NCBI RefSeq assembly: GCF_958979055.1
Contig: NC_084894.1
Coordinates: forward strand, 25,265,616-25,329,615
Direction of reading: 5' to 3'
Length of the DNA: 64,000 nucleotides
Source of the DNA: Alnus glutinosa
Lineage: Eukaryota; Streptophyta; Magnoliopsida; Fagales; Betulaceae
Below are positions 23,013 to 34,710 of this stretch, in pieces. Each line of letters starts with the position of its first letter. Position 1 is the first letter of the stretch. The notes beneath the pieces were generated by a model. It was not told the DNA's origin. It ran no database searches and worked only from the letters and a program-made list of their open reading frames with translations. The position numbers were made by a program, and so were the translations under genes.

Positions 23013-23427
23013 GTCTTTATTCTTTTATGGGTAAGAATGGTTGATGGATGGTAATTAATTTTTCATAATTATGTTACGACAAAATAGGTTTCAAGATGAG
23101 AACATAGGACTAGGATTGGCAATTCAAACCCTTAATGAGATGAGGTTTGCTTAACGGTGCGTATTTGAAGAGCTCGAGTCCTAACAATATCAATGCCTTG
23201 CAACACAATCAATCCACTCCAATCAAAAAGGAATTATTGCATTTCAAGGAGACTAAAAGCCCAAGTGTTGCACCCACATAAATTCAAGTCAAGATTAAAA
23301 CAAATAAATGGATGTGGTAGTGACAGTTTTAATGTCAACATACGTTGACTATGTTTTCCTAGAGGACTATGAATGAAGCCAACTATTCCCATTACTAGCA
23401 ACATAATCTTTCCTGATGGAGAGAGAT
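23013..23427 (+). other. UGT-6 3' flank and psiB3 5' flank
   Basis: Non-coding; matches 17090-17503. Nothing else is seen. Confidence 0.45.
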
Positions 23428-24682
23428 ATGGAGAAGTAATGGCGGAGACACCACAGACTGTTGCTGGTTCCATGTCCATTCCAAGGCCATATAAATATGA
23501 TGCTTCAATTGGGGTCTATTCTTCATTCTAAAGGCTTCTCCATCACAATCGCTCACACCCAATTCAACTTTCCCAACACATCAAATCACCCCGATTTCAA
23601 TTTCCTACCCGTAGCAGACGGCTTATCTGATCGTTCATAGATGTGATATTATTGGGTTTCAACAGCAACTGCAAGCTTCACTTCAGGAGTCACTGGCATG
23701 GCCCTAATGATGGAAACAGAGGAGCATCATGATGAGATTGCCTGCATCATATATGATGAATACTTGTATTTTGCAGAAGCAGTGGCAATGCTACCAATTC
23801 TCTGACTTACACCGCAATTCCTCAACTCCTAAAAGATGGTTGCATTTCTATGCAAGGTATGTAATGGTTGCATTTCTATGCTGTCATAACTGTAGTGATT
23901 CCATCTATATGAACTTATTATAATTATGGAATTATTGTTTATGAAAATAGCTGAGAAATCGGGATCTCTTGGAGTTCTTTGTGTGAATTCCAGAAAATGA
24001 GAGGAGGATATAGGGTCTAAAGTGTCCAGGTAAGTAGAGCCCGCACTTTGAGCTGTTTAGAAACTGTCTGGACATCCGGTTTAGCATTCCTTCATCATCT
24101 GTTCGAATTTCAAGGAATTCGGGCAGAGAATCGGGATCCGTGCTCAACATAGCTGAAGTTGACACCAGCACAATCTCGAATGATTAAGAGTAATCTTTAT
24201 ATTGCTGGAACTAGCACCAGGGCTTCAACCCCTCAGATTCAAGGATCTACCAATTTCAAAAATATAGAGTACTAACTGCAGCTAATAGCTAAAGCATGTG
24301 AGACAAGAACCTCTTCAGCCATCATTTGGAACACCATGGACTGCCTTGAACGAAGATCACTGGTACGGCTCCACCAGCAACGCCAAGTTCCATTTTTTGC
24401 AATTGGCCCTTTCCAAAAAATAGCTCCATCAGTACCCAGCAGCTTACTGGAAGAGGACACTAGCTGCATCACACGGCTTGATAAGCAAACGTGCACATGA
24501 CATCTATGTAAGTTTAGGGAGCATACCATCCATGGACAAGAAAGAGCTAGCAGAAATGGCATGGGGTCTGGCCAGCAGCAAGCAACCTTTCCTGTGGGTG
24601 GTTCAGAATGGAAAGAATCACTGCCAGAAGGTTTCAAAGAAGCCGTTGGAGGAAGGAGTTGCATTATGAAATGAGCACCCCA
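23428..24682 (+). pseudogene. psiB3: broken UGT76-type gene lacking the PSPG box
   Basis: It has the same layout as psiB2, with further lesions: codon 4 is TAA (ATG GAG AAG TAA at 23428-23439), and exon 1 has CATTCTAAAGG where psiB2 has CATTCAAGGGG. The shared TAG after the ADGLSD segment and the shared end just inside the PSPG box are kept. A few bases are missing near 24500 (ACATGACATC against ACATGACTCTATCATC). No product is possible. Confidence 0.88.
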
Positions 24683-25205
24683 AAAAAAAGAGTTTTTCAT
24701 ACAAATTCTTTATGCTTTTTACGTGTGGGTGGTTAAGTTCTTTACTTTTCATGTTATGCTACGTGGGTAGTTTCCTTGTTATGGGTGGTTTCCTTGATCT
24801 TTTACGTAGGTTATTATCTTTAGTAAGAACGGTATAAGATAAAGTGTCGACATTATTGTGTCTTGTGGTTTGTCTCCTATTCAAAATGAGTTAATTATGT
24901 ATTTAGTTCTTTTTAATTAGTCGTGGTTCCTATCAGAAATATACTTGCTACACCAAAATTAGGCGCAAAGAACCAACAAGTCAAACAACCAATTCATCCG
25001 ACATGGACATGGTATTTTTTATTTTTCAAACTGTCTGCGCCAAACCAACTACTGTCAGCTTCTAGGAAAAGGGAATCAAACAAGAGACGCGACTTTCGAA
25101 TCTGCCTTCGTCGTCATTGCATACGCTATCAAGATTCAGACTTGCCATGTTTTATTCAACTCTAAACTCTGTGCCTGCGAGAGAGAGAGACAGAGAGACA
25201 GAGAG
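24683..25205 (+). promoter_or_regulatory. L-type upstream region of UGT-8
   Basis: It is nearly identical to 18783-19398 and, apart from deletions and a MITE fragment, to 34556-35109. It ends in GAGAGAGAGACAGAGAGACAGAG directly before the ATG. No TATA box is clear. Confidence 0.45.
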
Positions 25206-27220
25206 ATGGAAAAGCAAGGAAAGAGACGCCGCCGGGTGGTGCTAGTACCAGCGCCGTTCCAAGGCCACATAAACCCAATGCTTCAGCTGGGCAGCATCCT
25301 CCACTCCAATGGCTTCTCCATCACTGTCGTTCACGCCCAATACAACTCCCCCAACCCTTCAATCCACCCCGATTTCAGCTTTCTTCCCTTACCTGATACC
25401 TCTTCCGACCACAACATCTTAGCTGGCCATTTACTAGCTTTTGTATTGCAGCTTAATACAAATTGCAAAGCTCGTTTACAGGAATGCTTCGCTCAAGTGA
25501 TGAGGCAACAGGACTCCGACGATGGATTGATCGCCTGCATTATCTATGATGAATTCATGTACTTCTCTGGAGAAACAGCAGAGGATCTGAATCTTCCAAG
25601 CATCATCTTAAGTACAGCTAGTGCTTCCTATTTTATTGCTCGTACTGCCCTTATCCAACTCAAGACAGAAGGCCAAATTCCCTTCCCTGGTATATATATA
25701 TATTCAAAATAGAAAAGGAGAAAATAACGTATATACATGGTCTGTCTCTATGGACATGCACGGTCATAACGGAAAAACATTAGGCCTCCCTTTTTGCAGA
25801 TGCTTTTATTTTAATAGAAAGCATAACGTGTGAACTAAGGGAGGGATTGGGGAAGATTGCTCTGATCCTCGCAATCTCTACCTGCGAAAAAGATGCACCC
25901 TAACTTTTTTCTTTTGAGATATGATACGCTTATAATTTCTACACAACTTATTTTAAAATTAATCATTAGATATATAGGATATACAGGAAAATAGATCTAA
26001 TGGCTTGTTTAAAATAAAAAATATTATTAAAATTGTAAACGTATCATATCTCACCACTATCTTCATGACACTAACAATCCATTCTTTTTACAAAGGTTGA
26101 TCCAAGGATGGAATGATAATGTCATGTTAGCATTGTAGGACAATGATATGATATTAGTGTGGTATATTGCATTACTCATATTTAAATCACTAATTATCCT
26201 AAAAGTTAAAATAAAGTAAATTAGAGCTCCAACTCAAGACTTCTACTTTAGTATCAAGTTAAATAACTAGTTATTTCATTAGTTTAAGTTGATAAAGATT
26301 TGTTAAATGATCATAGCCAATCAAACTAATCATTCATTTTCTGGATTACAGAATTTCGGTCGAAAGATCTAATTCCGGAGTGTTATCCACTCAGGTTCAA
26401 GGATCTGCCTATTTTTAAAAAATTAGAGGACTTTTTGCAACTAGTGAATAAAGCTTCAAACATTAGATCATCTTCGGCCATTATTTATAATACAATTGAC
26501 TGCCTTGAAAATTCATCATTGGCAAAGATTCAACAGCAATGTCAAGTTCCAATCTTCCCTATAGGCCCAATGCATAGGATTTCCTCGGCCTCCTCTAGCA
26601 GCTTATTGGAAGAGGACACTAGCTGCATGGCATGGCTTGATAAGCAAAATTTTAACTCAGTCATTTATGTAAGCTGGGGAAGCCTAGCATTGATGGACGT
26701 CAAAGAGCTTGTTGAGATGGGTTGGGGGCTAGTGAATAGTCAACAACCTTTCTTGTGGATGGTTCGGCCAAGCTCCATTCGTGGTGCTGAATGGATTGAG
26801 ATACTACCCAAAAGTTTAATAGAAAATATTAGCAAAAGAGGTTACATTGTGAAATGGGCACCCCAAAAGGAAGTTCTAGCGCATGGTGCAATAGGAGGGT
26901 TTTTGAGCCATTGTGGATGGAATTCAATGCTGGAGAGTATTTGTGAAGGAGTTCCAATAATATGCAGACCATGTTTTGGGGACCAGAGAATGAATGCAAG
27001 GTATGTGAGCCATGTATGGAATGTAGGTCTGGAATTGGAGAGTGAGTTGGAGAGAGGTAAGATAGAGAGAGCTATAAGAAGACTTATGGTCGATGAAGAA
27101 GGGAAGGAAATGCAGAAAAGGGGCAAGAATTTGAAGGAGAGAGTCGAACTATGCACTAGAAAAGGTGGTTCTTCCAATAGCTCATTGAACAAGCTTATAG
27201 AGATGATCATGTCATTTTAA
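25206..27220 (+). CDS. UGT-8: UGT76-like UDP-glycosyltransferase (L-type), intact
   Basis: Exon 1 is 25206-25689, the intron 25690-26351 and exon 2 26352-27220, giving 450 residues. The L-type features are [15 protein letters not shown], the CFAQVMRQQ helix and a long intron. One extra codon (DDGLIAC against DDGIAC) shifts the predicted catalytic Asp to 115; His21 is standard. The PSPG box (residues 330-373) has HCGWNSMLES, Met for the usual Thr, and GVPII for GVPMI. VSWGSLALMD replaces VSLGS. These changes spare the residues usually seen to bind the donor, so activity is likely but less sure than for UGT-4 and UGT-9. UGT-1 is its broken twin. Confidence 0.88.
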
Positions 27221-27224
27221 TTTC

Positions 27225-28250
27225 ACAAATGATTTGATCAAAACTTCTTTTTTTCTTTTGATCAAGTTTAATTATATATTCAATGTGTTAAACTTGTTGA
27301 GGTGCTCCAGTTGATCTATATTTTCTTTCATCTGTAAACCATATAGCTGCTTCTTCAAATACAACTTATTCATCAAATTCTTCGTTATATATCGACTCTC
27401 TAATTTATGCTAAATTGACTATGCTTTAATTTTTTCTCCATTAATCACATTGTGAATGACTTCATCTAACAAATTAAGATGAATTGCACTGATAGCCTTT
27501 ACATTCATCTCTTCGCACTCATTATCGTTAACTTCTAGGGTTTCTTCGCCTTTTCCAACAATGCCTTATATACTCCTTGTTGAATCAAAATATCTTTCAT
27601 CCTCCTCTATAAAAGAGATAAATTATTCTTCCCATTAAACTTCTCAATTTCATATTTAGTGCTAGCTAGTCATATTTACCATAATCGTCATTTTAAATAC
27701 AAAACCTTAATTCGGATACCACTTGTTGTACAAAATACCACAATTACGATAAATAAAACAAATTAAACATAAACACAGGAACACTAAAATCATTTACCTA
27801 GTTTTCTCAATACGAGGCAATTCACTATTAATGATGGAATATAAAATAGTAAAAAGAAAAGCATTCTAAACTACTCAAAACCCTAATACACCAAAATATC
27901 ACTATCACACAAAAAGAAAACTAAAGGAAATACAAGAATACAAACAGCTCGTCTCTCTGTTCTTTCTCTTGTTTTTCTTTGCTACGGTGTTTCTCTCTTG
28001 TTTTTTATCTTTTTTTTCCTTTTCTTTTTTTTTTTTTTTTTTTAATTTTTTTTTTTCTTTTATTTTTTTTTTTTTTTTTTTTTTTTTTCTCACTCTTTCA
28101 TTCTGTTAAAAAACTAAAAGATCTCTTTTATAAGAGTCTAAGTCGGCCACTTTAAATCCAAACAGGAAAAAAGATAACTTGAGGCCCCAACGTCTTTATG
28201 TGAGAGTTACACCACCGCAACAATCTCTACCTTACCTGAATTTATTATTA
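27225..28250 (-). mobile_element. Copia-type LTR retrotransposon fossil, second copy
   Basis: Its position relative to the UGT-8 stop, its gag remnant, its initiator tRNA-Met primer site region and its LTR all match 1600-2546 after UGT-1. It is duplicated with the block rather than independently inserted. It is old and multiply broken. The LTR contains a long T-rich tract (28010-28090) that is much shorter in the first copy. Confidence 0.65.
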
Positions 28251-28800
28251 GAGTATATTTAAATTATCCTGAAATTAGGAATTTAATGAGAATTATATTG
28301 CTTTTGATAAAGATTAAATCACCTTGAATTTAAGGATTCGATTAGGATTATATTTCATCTATCTTTTGTATTGTAAACCTAAGTGAATAAGAGAATAATG
28401 TAGTCATTTGAACTTTATCCAAATCTCTTGTCTTTATTTTCTTTTATTTCTGCTATTGCTTTTATATTTTTATATCATTATGACTTTCTTCATGAGAGTA
28501 TATTTGGATTACCCTGAAGGTTGAGATTTGATGAGAATAGTATTGTCTTTGATAAAGATTAGATTGCCTTAAATTTAGAAACTTAATGAAATTGATCAAA
28601 CACCCTAAATCAAGGGATTTGATTATGATTATATTTCATCTATAATCTTTTGTATTGTAAACTTATCAAACAATAAGAACATAATGTACTCATTTAGGCT
28701 TTATTATGTGGACGTAGATCATAGACCAAACCGCGTAAAATCTCTTATCTCTATTTTATTATTTATGCACTTTATTTTTATTTCATTGTTGTTTTCTTTC
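28250..28800. repeat. Imperfect tandem repeat, second copy of the 270-bp pair
   Basis: It matches 2570-3130 in order and content, with one deletion of some tens of bases in the first unit. Confidence 0.5.
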
Positions 28801-29359
28801 ATCCATCAATTATAATAATATGAATTTTTTTTCAAATGTCTCAGTTGAAACCCATTAGGACAATCACAGATACCATGAAAGAAATTAATTTCGCTTACAG
28901 CTTTGAATTGATTTGGCAAGATACCAAATCATGCTCTGTTTTTCCATTATAGAGAATATTGTACTCATTGATAACTCCTCATATCAGGAAGGTTTGAATT
29001 TAAACTATCAAATAAAGCTACTAGTCTAATGTTTGAATATACAAATGTAATCAAATTTCTATCAATAATCATATTTCTATCAATGAGGCACATGGGAAGA
29101 AATCAAGTAGGAGACTGCTGCAAGTCTGGTTTATCTGTCAAAAGTCAAAACACATGCAGCCAGCCAAGATTGCCGATTCCAAACGGCAAGCATCCAAAGA
29201 TTCCAAACCACCAGGGTCACTGTCAGCCTCCAGCACTAAACGACACAAGACTGCCAGGACAAAAGCGATCGAAACAAAAGTTGGCCTAATTTGACTCGTC
29301 CAACTCTGAACCTTCGTCAGTGCATACGTTGGACACCACTGAGAAAACTGTTTTATTAA

Positions 29360-29365
<6 letters not shown>
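28801..29365 (+). promoter_or_regulatory. S-type upstream region of UGT-9
   Basis: A near-copy of 3131-3690 upstream of UGT-2, including the AGCCAGCCAAGATTGCC phrase. It is non-coding and has no clear TATA box. Confidence 0.4.

Positions 29366-29417
<52 letters not shown>
29366..29417. repeat. (TG)n(AG)n microsatellite touching the UGT-9 start codon
   Basis: About ten TG units followed by about fifteen AG units run straight into the ATG at 29418. The tract would be in the 5' untranslated leader. An in-frame ATG at 29367 would turn it into an Arg-Glu repeat; that start is not favoured. Confidence 0.85.
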
Positions 29418-29422
<5 letters not shown>

Positions 29423-31224
29423 AAAGGAAGAAAAGAGACGGCTCCGGGTGGTGCTTGTACCGGGGCCGTTCCAAGGCCACATAAACCCAACGCTTCAGCT
29501 GGGCAGCATCCTCCGCTCCAATGGCTTCTCCATCACAGTCGTTCACGCCCAATACAGCCCCCCCGACCCTTCAAGCCACCCCGATTTCAGCTTTCTTTCA
29601 TTGCCAGATACCTCATCTGACTTCAACTTCTTAACTGGCAACGCATTTGATTTTGTATTGCAGCTTAATGCCAAATGCAAAGCTCGTTTCCGAGAATGTT
29701 TGGCTGAAGTGATTAGGCAACAGGGCTCCGACGATGAAATTGCCTGCATTATCTACGACGAGTACATGTTCTTCTCTGAAGAAGCGGCAGAGGATCTGAA
29801 TCTTCCAAGCATCATCTTACGCACATCTAGTGCTTCCAATTTTCTTGCTCGTACTGCCCTTATCCAACTCAAGGCAGAAGGCCATATTCCCTTCCCAGGT
29901 ATATATATATATATATTCACACCCTCATAACGGATAAACATTAGGCCTCTGTTTTTGCTGATTTTAGTTGGAAAAGAAGATGGAAGATCTGAATCTTCCC
30001 AGCATCATTCTCTTGCCATAGCTGTCCTGCAAAAGAAGAAGCTGCCCGCCAACCTGTTTTTTTTTTCTTTTTTTTTTTCTTCTTTTTATCCCAAAAGTTG
30101 AAAATGAGGTAAACTATAGATTCAGAATCCAAACTCAAGACTTCTGCTCTAATACCAAATTAAATTTTTAGTTATTCTAAAAGTTTAAGCTAATAAAAAG
30201 ACAATTGTGAATTTGATATTTAATTACTATCAAGTGAGAGAAAAGAGAAAGACCACACCCCTTGTGGTACACATAAATTTCTTCATATGTTGAATGATCA
30301 TAGCCCGTGAAACTAATTCACTAATACTCTTAACTTTTCTGGATCACAGAATCTAGGTCACAGGATCCAGTTTCAAAGCTTTATCCACTCAGGTTCAAGG
30401 ATCTACCTCTCTCCATTTTTTCAAGTTTAGAGAACCTTTTGCAAATAGTGAGTAAAGTTTCTAACAGTAAAACATCTTCGGCCATCATTCATAATACAAT
30501 TGACTGCCTTGAAAATTCATCGTTGACAAAGATCCAACAGCAATGTCAAATTCCAATCTTCCCAATAGGCCCTATGCATAAGATTGCCTCGGCCTCCTCT
30601 AGTAGCTTATTGGAAGAGGACACTAGCTGCTTGGCTTGGCTTCATAAGCAGAGTTGTAACTCAGTCATTTATGTAAGCTTGGGAAGCATAGCATTCATGG
30701 ACGTCAAAGAGCTTGTTGAGATGGCTTGGGGCCTAGCAAACAGCCAACAACCTTTCTTGTGGGTGATTCGACCGGGCTCAGTTCGTGGTGTGGAATGGAT
30801 TGAGGTATTGCCCGAAAGTTTAAAAGAAAACATTGACGGGAGGGGTTATATTGTGAAATGGGCACCCCAAAAGAAAGTTCTGGCACACAATGCAGTGGGA
30901 GGGTTTTTGAGCCATTGTGGATGGAATTCAACGCTAGAGAGTATTTGCGAAGGAGTTCCAATGATATGCAGACCGTGTTTCGGGGACCAGAGAGTGAATG
31001 CAAGGTATGTGAGCCACGTATGGAATGTAGGCTTGGAATTGGAGAGTGAGTTGGAGAGAGGTGAGATAGAGAGAACTGTAAGAAGACTTATGGTGGATGA
31101 AGAAGGGAAAGAGATGCGGAAGAGGGGGAAGAATTTGAAGGAGAGAATCGAACTTCGCATTAAAGAAGGTGGTTCCTCTAATAACTCCTTGAACGAGCTG
31201 ATAGAGATGATCATGTCATTTTAA
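29418..31224 (+). CDS. UGT-9: UGT76-like UDP-glycosyltransferase (S-type), intact
   Basis: Exon 1 is 29418-29898, the intron 29899-30349 and exon 2 30350-31224, giving 451 residues. His21 lies in PFQGHINP and Asp114 in IIYDE. The PSPG box (331-374) is canonical, WAPQ to CFGDQ with [10 protein letters not shown]. The start is set by agreement with MEKQ in other copies. UGT-9 stands to UGT-8 as UGT-2 stands to UGT-1, with the same fossil-bearing spacer, so UGT-1/UGT-2 and UGT-8/UGT-9 are two copies of one gene pair. The acceptor is unknown. Confidence 0.93.
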
Positions 31225-31313
31225 TGCCTTTGATGCTTTGAACAAAACTAGACTTTGTGAAAGCCCACGATTATTCACAAATTTGCGAGAGAGTTCATTA
31301 TTGTTGAGAGTGG

Positions 31314-31315
31314 CA

Positions 31316-31348
<33 letters not shown>
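31314..31348. repeat. (ATT)n microsatellite in the UGT-9 3' flank
   Basis: About ten ATT units, the counterpart of 22978-23012. Confidence 0.75.
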
Positions 31349-31349
<1 letters not shown>

Positions 31350-31437
31350 TGTCTTTATTCTTTTCTGGGTAAGAATGGTTGATGGATGTTAATTAATTTT
31401 TCATAATTATGTTACGACAAAATAGGTTTCAAGATGA

Positions 31438-32945
31438 AAACTAGGGGGGGTATTGAGGGAATCGATACCGGTAGAAGGGTTTTCGCCTACCATCCCGATG
31501 TTGTCAGTGAAGTCGGTAATTTCACCGACTTCTTTCCGACAACAAATATTTCGTCTGATACCGTTACCGGCACATCGGTGACAGTAACGGTCGGTAATCA
31601 GTTAGAAAGAGAAATCTAAGATTCAAACTTGGAGAGAAAGAGAGTTTGTTTTGTCGCCGATCGTTCAAGATGCGCTGGCCACAAAAGAAGAAGGATAAGC
31701 TTCAGACTCATAGAGAAAGAGAGTTTTGAGGATGGTAGGTAAAGCTTCAGACAGTGAGAGCTTGGCTACTTAGATTTCATCGAAGATGCAAGCTGATATG
31801 TTCTCTAGATCAGCTACCCATTTTCGTCGTTGTATACTAGGTGACTTGCAGTAGAGTTCTATTAAAAAAAAAAAGAGTAAAAAAAGAAGAAGACGTTGTG
31901 TAGTGGGTGATTTGCAGTAATGAAGAAGAAGAAAGAGTATAAAAAAAAAAGAGTAAAGAAAGAATAATAATAAAAAGAAAATAATGATGAAACTTGTATT
32001 TACTACTGCTCAATCAGTCATAATGAAGAGCAAAGACACTTCACAAATCACGATGTATTTACAGCTCACTTCACCTGGCAGCCTATCATTTCTTTTCTGA
32101 GCATTGATGCTACGCCTTACCAGTTACCGAGCTTTAATCCATACCGTCCAATCAATTTTTTTCTTCAATTCCAGCCGTGTGTTTTTGAAATATGGACCAC
32201 TAGATATTATATGATGTTTCAACTTTTCATGAGCACACTTTTTTAAATAGTATCCAACGACTTAAATGGAATCATCAAATTAGTGATTATCATAAACGGT
32301 CAGGATCGCAAGTGGAGCCGATTTGAACTACATATGTGTAGAGGAGAAAAAAAAAATTAAATCCCTTATCATCTAATCATCCTTTCCGTGCCAAATTTCA
32401 ACCCTTTGATTCAACCCATCACTTCTACTCATTTACGCAACCATCTATTGATCAGTCATGAGCCCCAAACAGTCACAACAGCTTCTCCAATTCATTACTT
32501 TCTTCGTCTTCTTCTTCTTCTTATTATTTTTTTTTCTCTTTTTATTGAACTCTACTACAACTCTCTTTCTCTCAGAAATGTCCATAAGCCACCTCTATCC
32601 GGATCTTTTTATTGAACTCTACTACAACTCTCTTTCTCTCAAAAATGTCCATAAACCACCTCTATTCGGATCTTTTTACTGAACTCTACTGCAACTCTTT
32701 TTCTCTCATAAATGTCCATAAACAACCTCTATTCGGAGCTTCCAAAAACACTCTGGTCGACTCAACTACAACAAATGTGAAATATGCCCAAATACAAGCC
32801 GACTCAACTACAAAAATGTCGGTTCGGCTCCATGCGAACCCCCGACTCTTAGAAAATTGTTTTGCCTGCCGACGTCGGTAGGCGAAATATGTACCGCCTA
32901 CCGGCAGCTGGATCTCGGTCGCGGCGCGGTGACGGCCAATAGGCG
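31438..32945. mobile_element. 1.5-kb unclassified insertion in the psiB4 upstream block
   Basis: Compared with the three other psiB upstream blocks, 1508 bp interrupt CAAGATGA-GAACATAGG, with GATGA present on both sides (31433-31437 and 32946-32950). The ends are GC-rich (ACCGGTAGAAGG near the left; GGTAGGCG and CCTACCGG near the right) and the middle is AT-rich. Phrases of the form CGCCTACC occur near both ends in opposite orientation, but a terminal inverted repeat is not clear. No protein is recognised. The class is unknown. Confidence 0.5.
32539..32739. repeat. Three tandem 67-bp repeats
   Basis: Units start at 32539, 32606 and 32673, each opening TTTTTAYTGAACTCTACT and containing AATGTCCATAA. 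The third unit is the most diverged. They lie inside the 1.5-kb insertion. Confidence 0.9.
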
Positions 32946-33278
32946 GATGAGAACATAGGACTAGGATTGGCAATTCAAACCCTTAATGAGATGAGGTTCA
33001 CTTAACAGTGCGTATTTGAAGAGCTCCAGATGTAACAATTTCAATGCCTTGCAACACAATCAATCCGCCCCAATTAAAAAGGAATTATTGCGTTTCAAGG
33101 AGACTAAAAGCCCAAGTGTTGCACCCACATAAATTCAAGTCAAGATTAAAACAAATAAATGGATGTGGTAGTGACAGTTTTAATGTCGACATACGTTGAC
33201 TATGTTTTCACAGAGGACTATGAATGAAGCCAACTATTCCCATTACTAGCAACATAATCTTTCCTGATGGAGAGAGAT

Positions 33279-34555
33279 ATGGAGAAGCAATGGCAGAGAC
33301 ACCACAGACTGGTGCTGGTTCCATGTCCATTCCAAGGCCATATAAATATGATGCTTCAATTGGGGTGTATTCTTCATTCAAGGGGCTTCTCCATCACAAT
33401 CGCTCACACCCAATTCAACTTTCCCAACACATCAAATCACCCCGATTTCAATTTCCTACCCGTAGCAGACGGCTTCTCTGATCGTTCATAGATGTGATAT
33501 TATTGGGTTGCAACAGCAACTGCAATCTTCACTTCAGGAGTCACTGGCATGGCCCTAATGATGGAAACAGAGGAGCATCATGATGAAATTGCCTGCATCA
33601 TATATGATGAATACTTGTATTTTGCAGAAGCAGTGGCAATGCTACCAATTCTCTGACTTACACCGCAATTCCTCAACTCCTAAAACATGGTTGCATTTCT
33701 ATGCAAGGTATGTAATGGTTGCATTTCTATGCTGTCATAACTGTAGTGATTCCATCTATATGAACTTATTATAATTATGGAATTATTGTTTATAAAAATA
33801 GCTGAGAAATCGGGATCTCTTGGAGTTCTTTGTCTGAATTCCAGAAAATGAGAGGAGGATATAGGGTCTAAAGTGTCCAGGTAAGTAGAGCCCGCACTTT
33901 GAGCTGTTTAGAAACTGTCTGGACATCTGGTTCAGCATCCCTTCATCACCTGCTCGAATATCAAGGAATTCAGGCAGAGAATCGGGATCCGTGCTCAACA
34001 TAGCTGAAGTTAACACCAGCACAATCTCGAATGATTAAGAGTAATCTTTAGATGCAGATTATATTGCTGGAACTAGCACCGGGGCTTCAACCTCTCAGAT
34101 TCAAGGATCTACCAATTTCAAAAATATAGAGTACTTACTGCAGCTAACAATAGCTAAAGCATGTGAGACAAGAACGTCTTCAGCCATCATTTGGAACACC
34201 ATGGACTGCCTTGAACGAAGATTACTGGTACGGCTCCACCAGCAACGCCAAGTTCCATTTTTTGCAATTAGCCCTTTCCAAAAAATAGCTCCATCAGTAC
34301 CCAGCAGCTTACTGGAAGAGGACACTAGCTGCATCACACGGCTTGATAAGCAAACGTACACATGACTCTGTCATCTATGTAAGTTTAGGGAGCATAGCAT
34401 CCATGGACAAGAAAGAGCTAGCAGAAATGGCATGGGGTCTGGCCAGCAGCAAGCAACCTTTCCTGTGGGTGGTTCGGAATGGAAAGAATCACTGCCAGAA
34501 GGTTTCAAAGAAGCCGTTGGAGGAAGGAGTTGCATTATGAAATGAGCACCCCCGA
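33279..34555 (+). pseudogene. psiB4: broken UGT76-type gene lacking the PSPG box
   Basis: Exon 1 opens [20 protein letters not shown] and ends in frame at the TAG shared with psiB2 and psiB3 (33489-33491). The intron carries the same conserved block (33783-34022). Exon 2 resumes with LRFKDLPIS and has the same frame break after DKQTYT and the same end at the start of the PSPG box. It is the copy closest to psiB2. Confidence 0.88.
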
Positions 34556-34589
34556 AAAAAAGTGTTTTTCATACAAATTCTTTATGCTT

Positions 34590-34710
34590 TATATCACATC
34601 AATTAATTGAACATAAAAAATTAAAAAAAATCACTTTTCCATACAAATTTTTACTATTACCAAAAAAAATCATTCTAACAATCTTTATCAAACACACACG
34701 TTATTTTTTT
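34590..34710. mobile_element. MITE fragment in the UGT-11 upstream region
   Basis: About 120 bp absent from the matching regions at 18815 and 24715 lie between TTCTTTATGCTTT and TTACGTGTGGGTGG. The insert has ATATCACATCAATTAATTG at one end and AACAATCTTTATCAAACA at the other, related to the TTGTTTG MITE family. Confidence 0.5.

Noticed and set aside
27905-28093. Lysine-rich frame on the - strand
   Set aside because: It is the translation of a long T-rich tract in an LTR.
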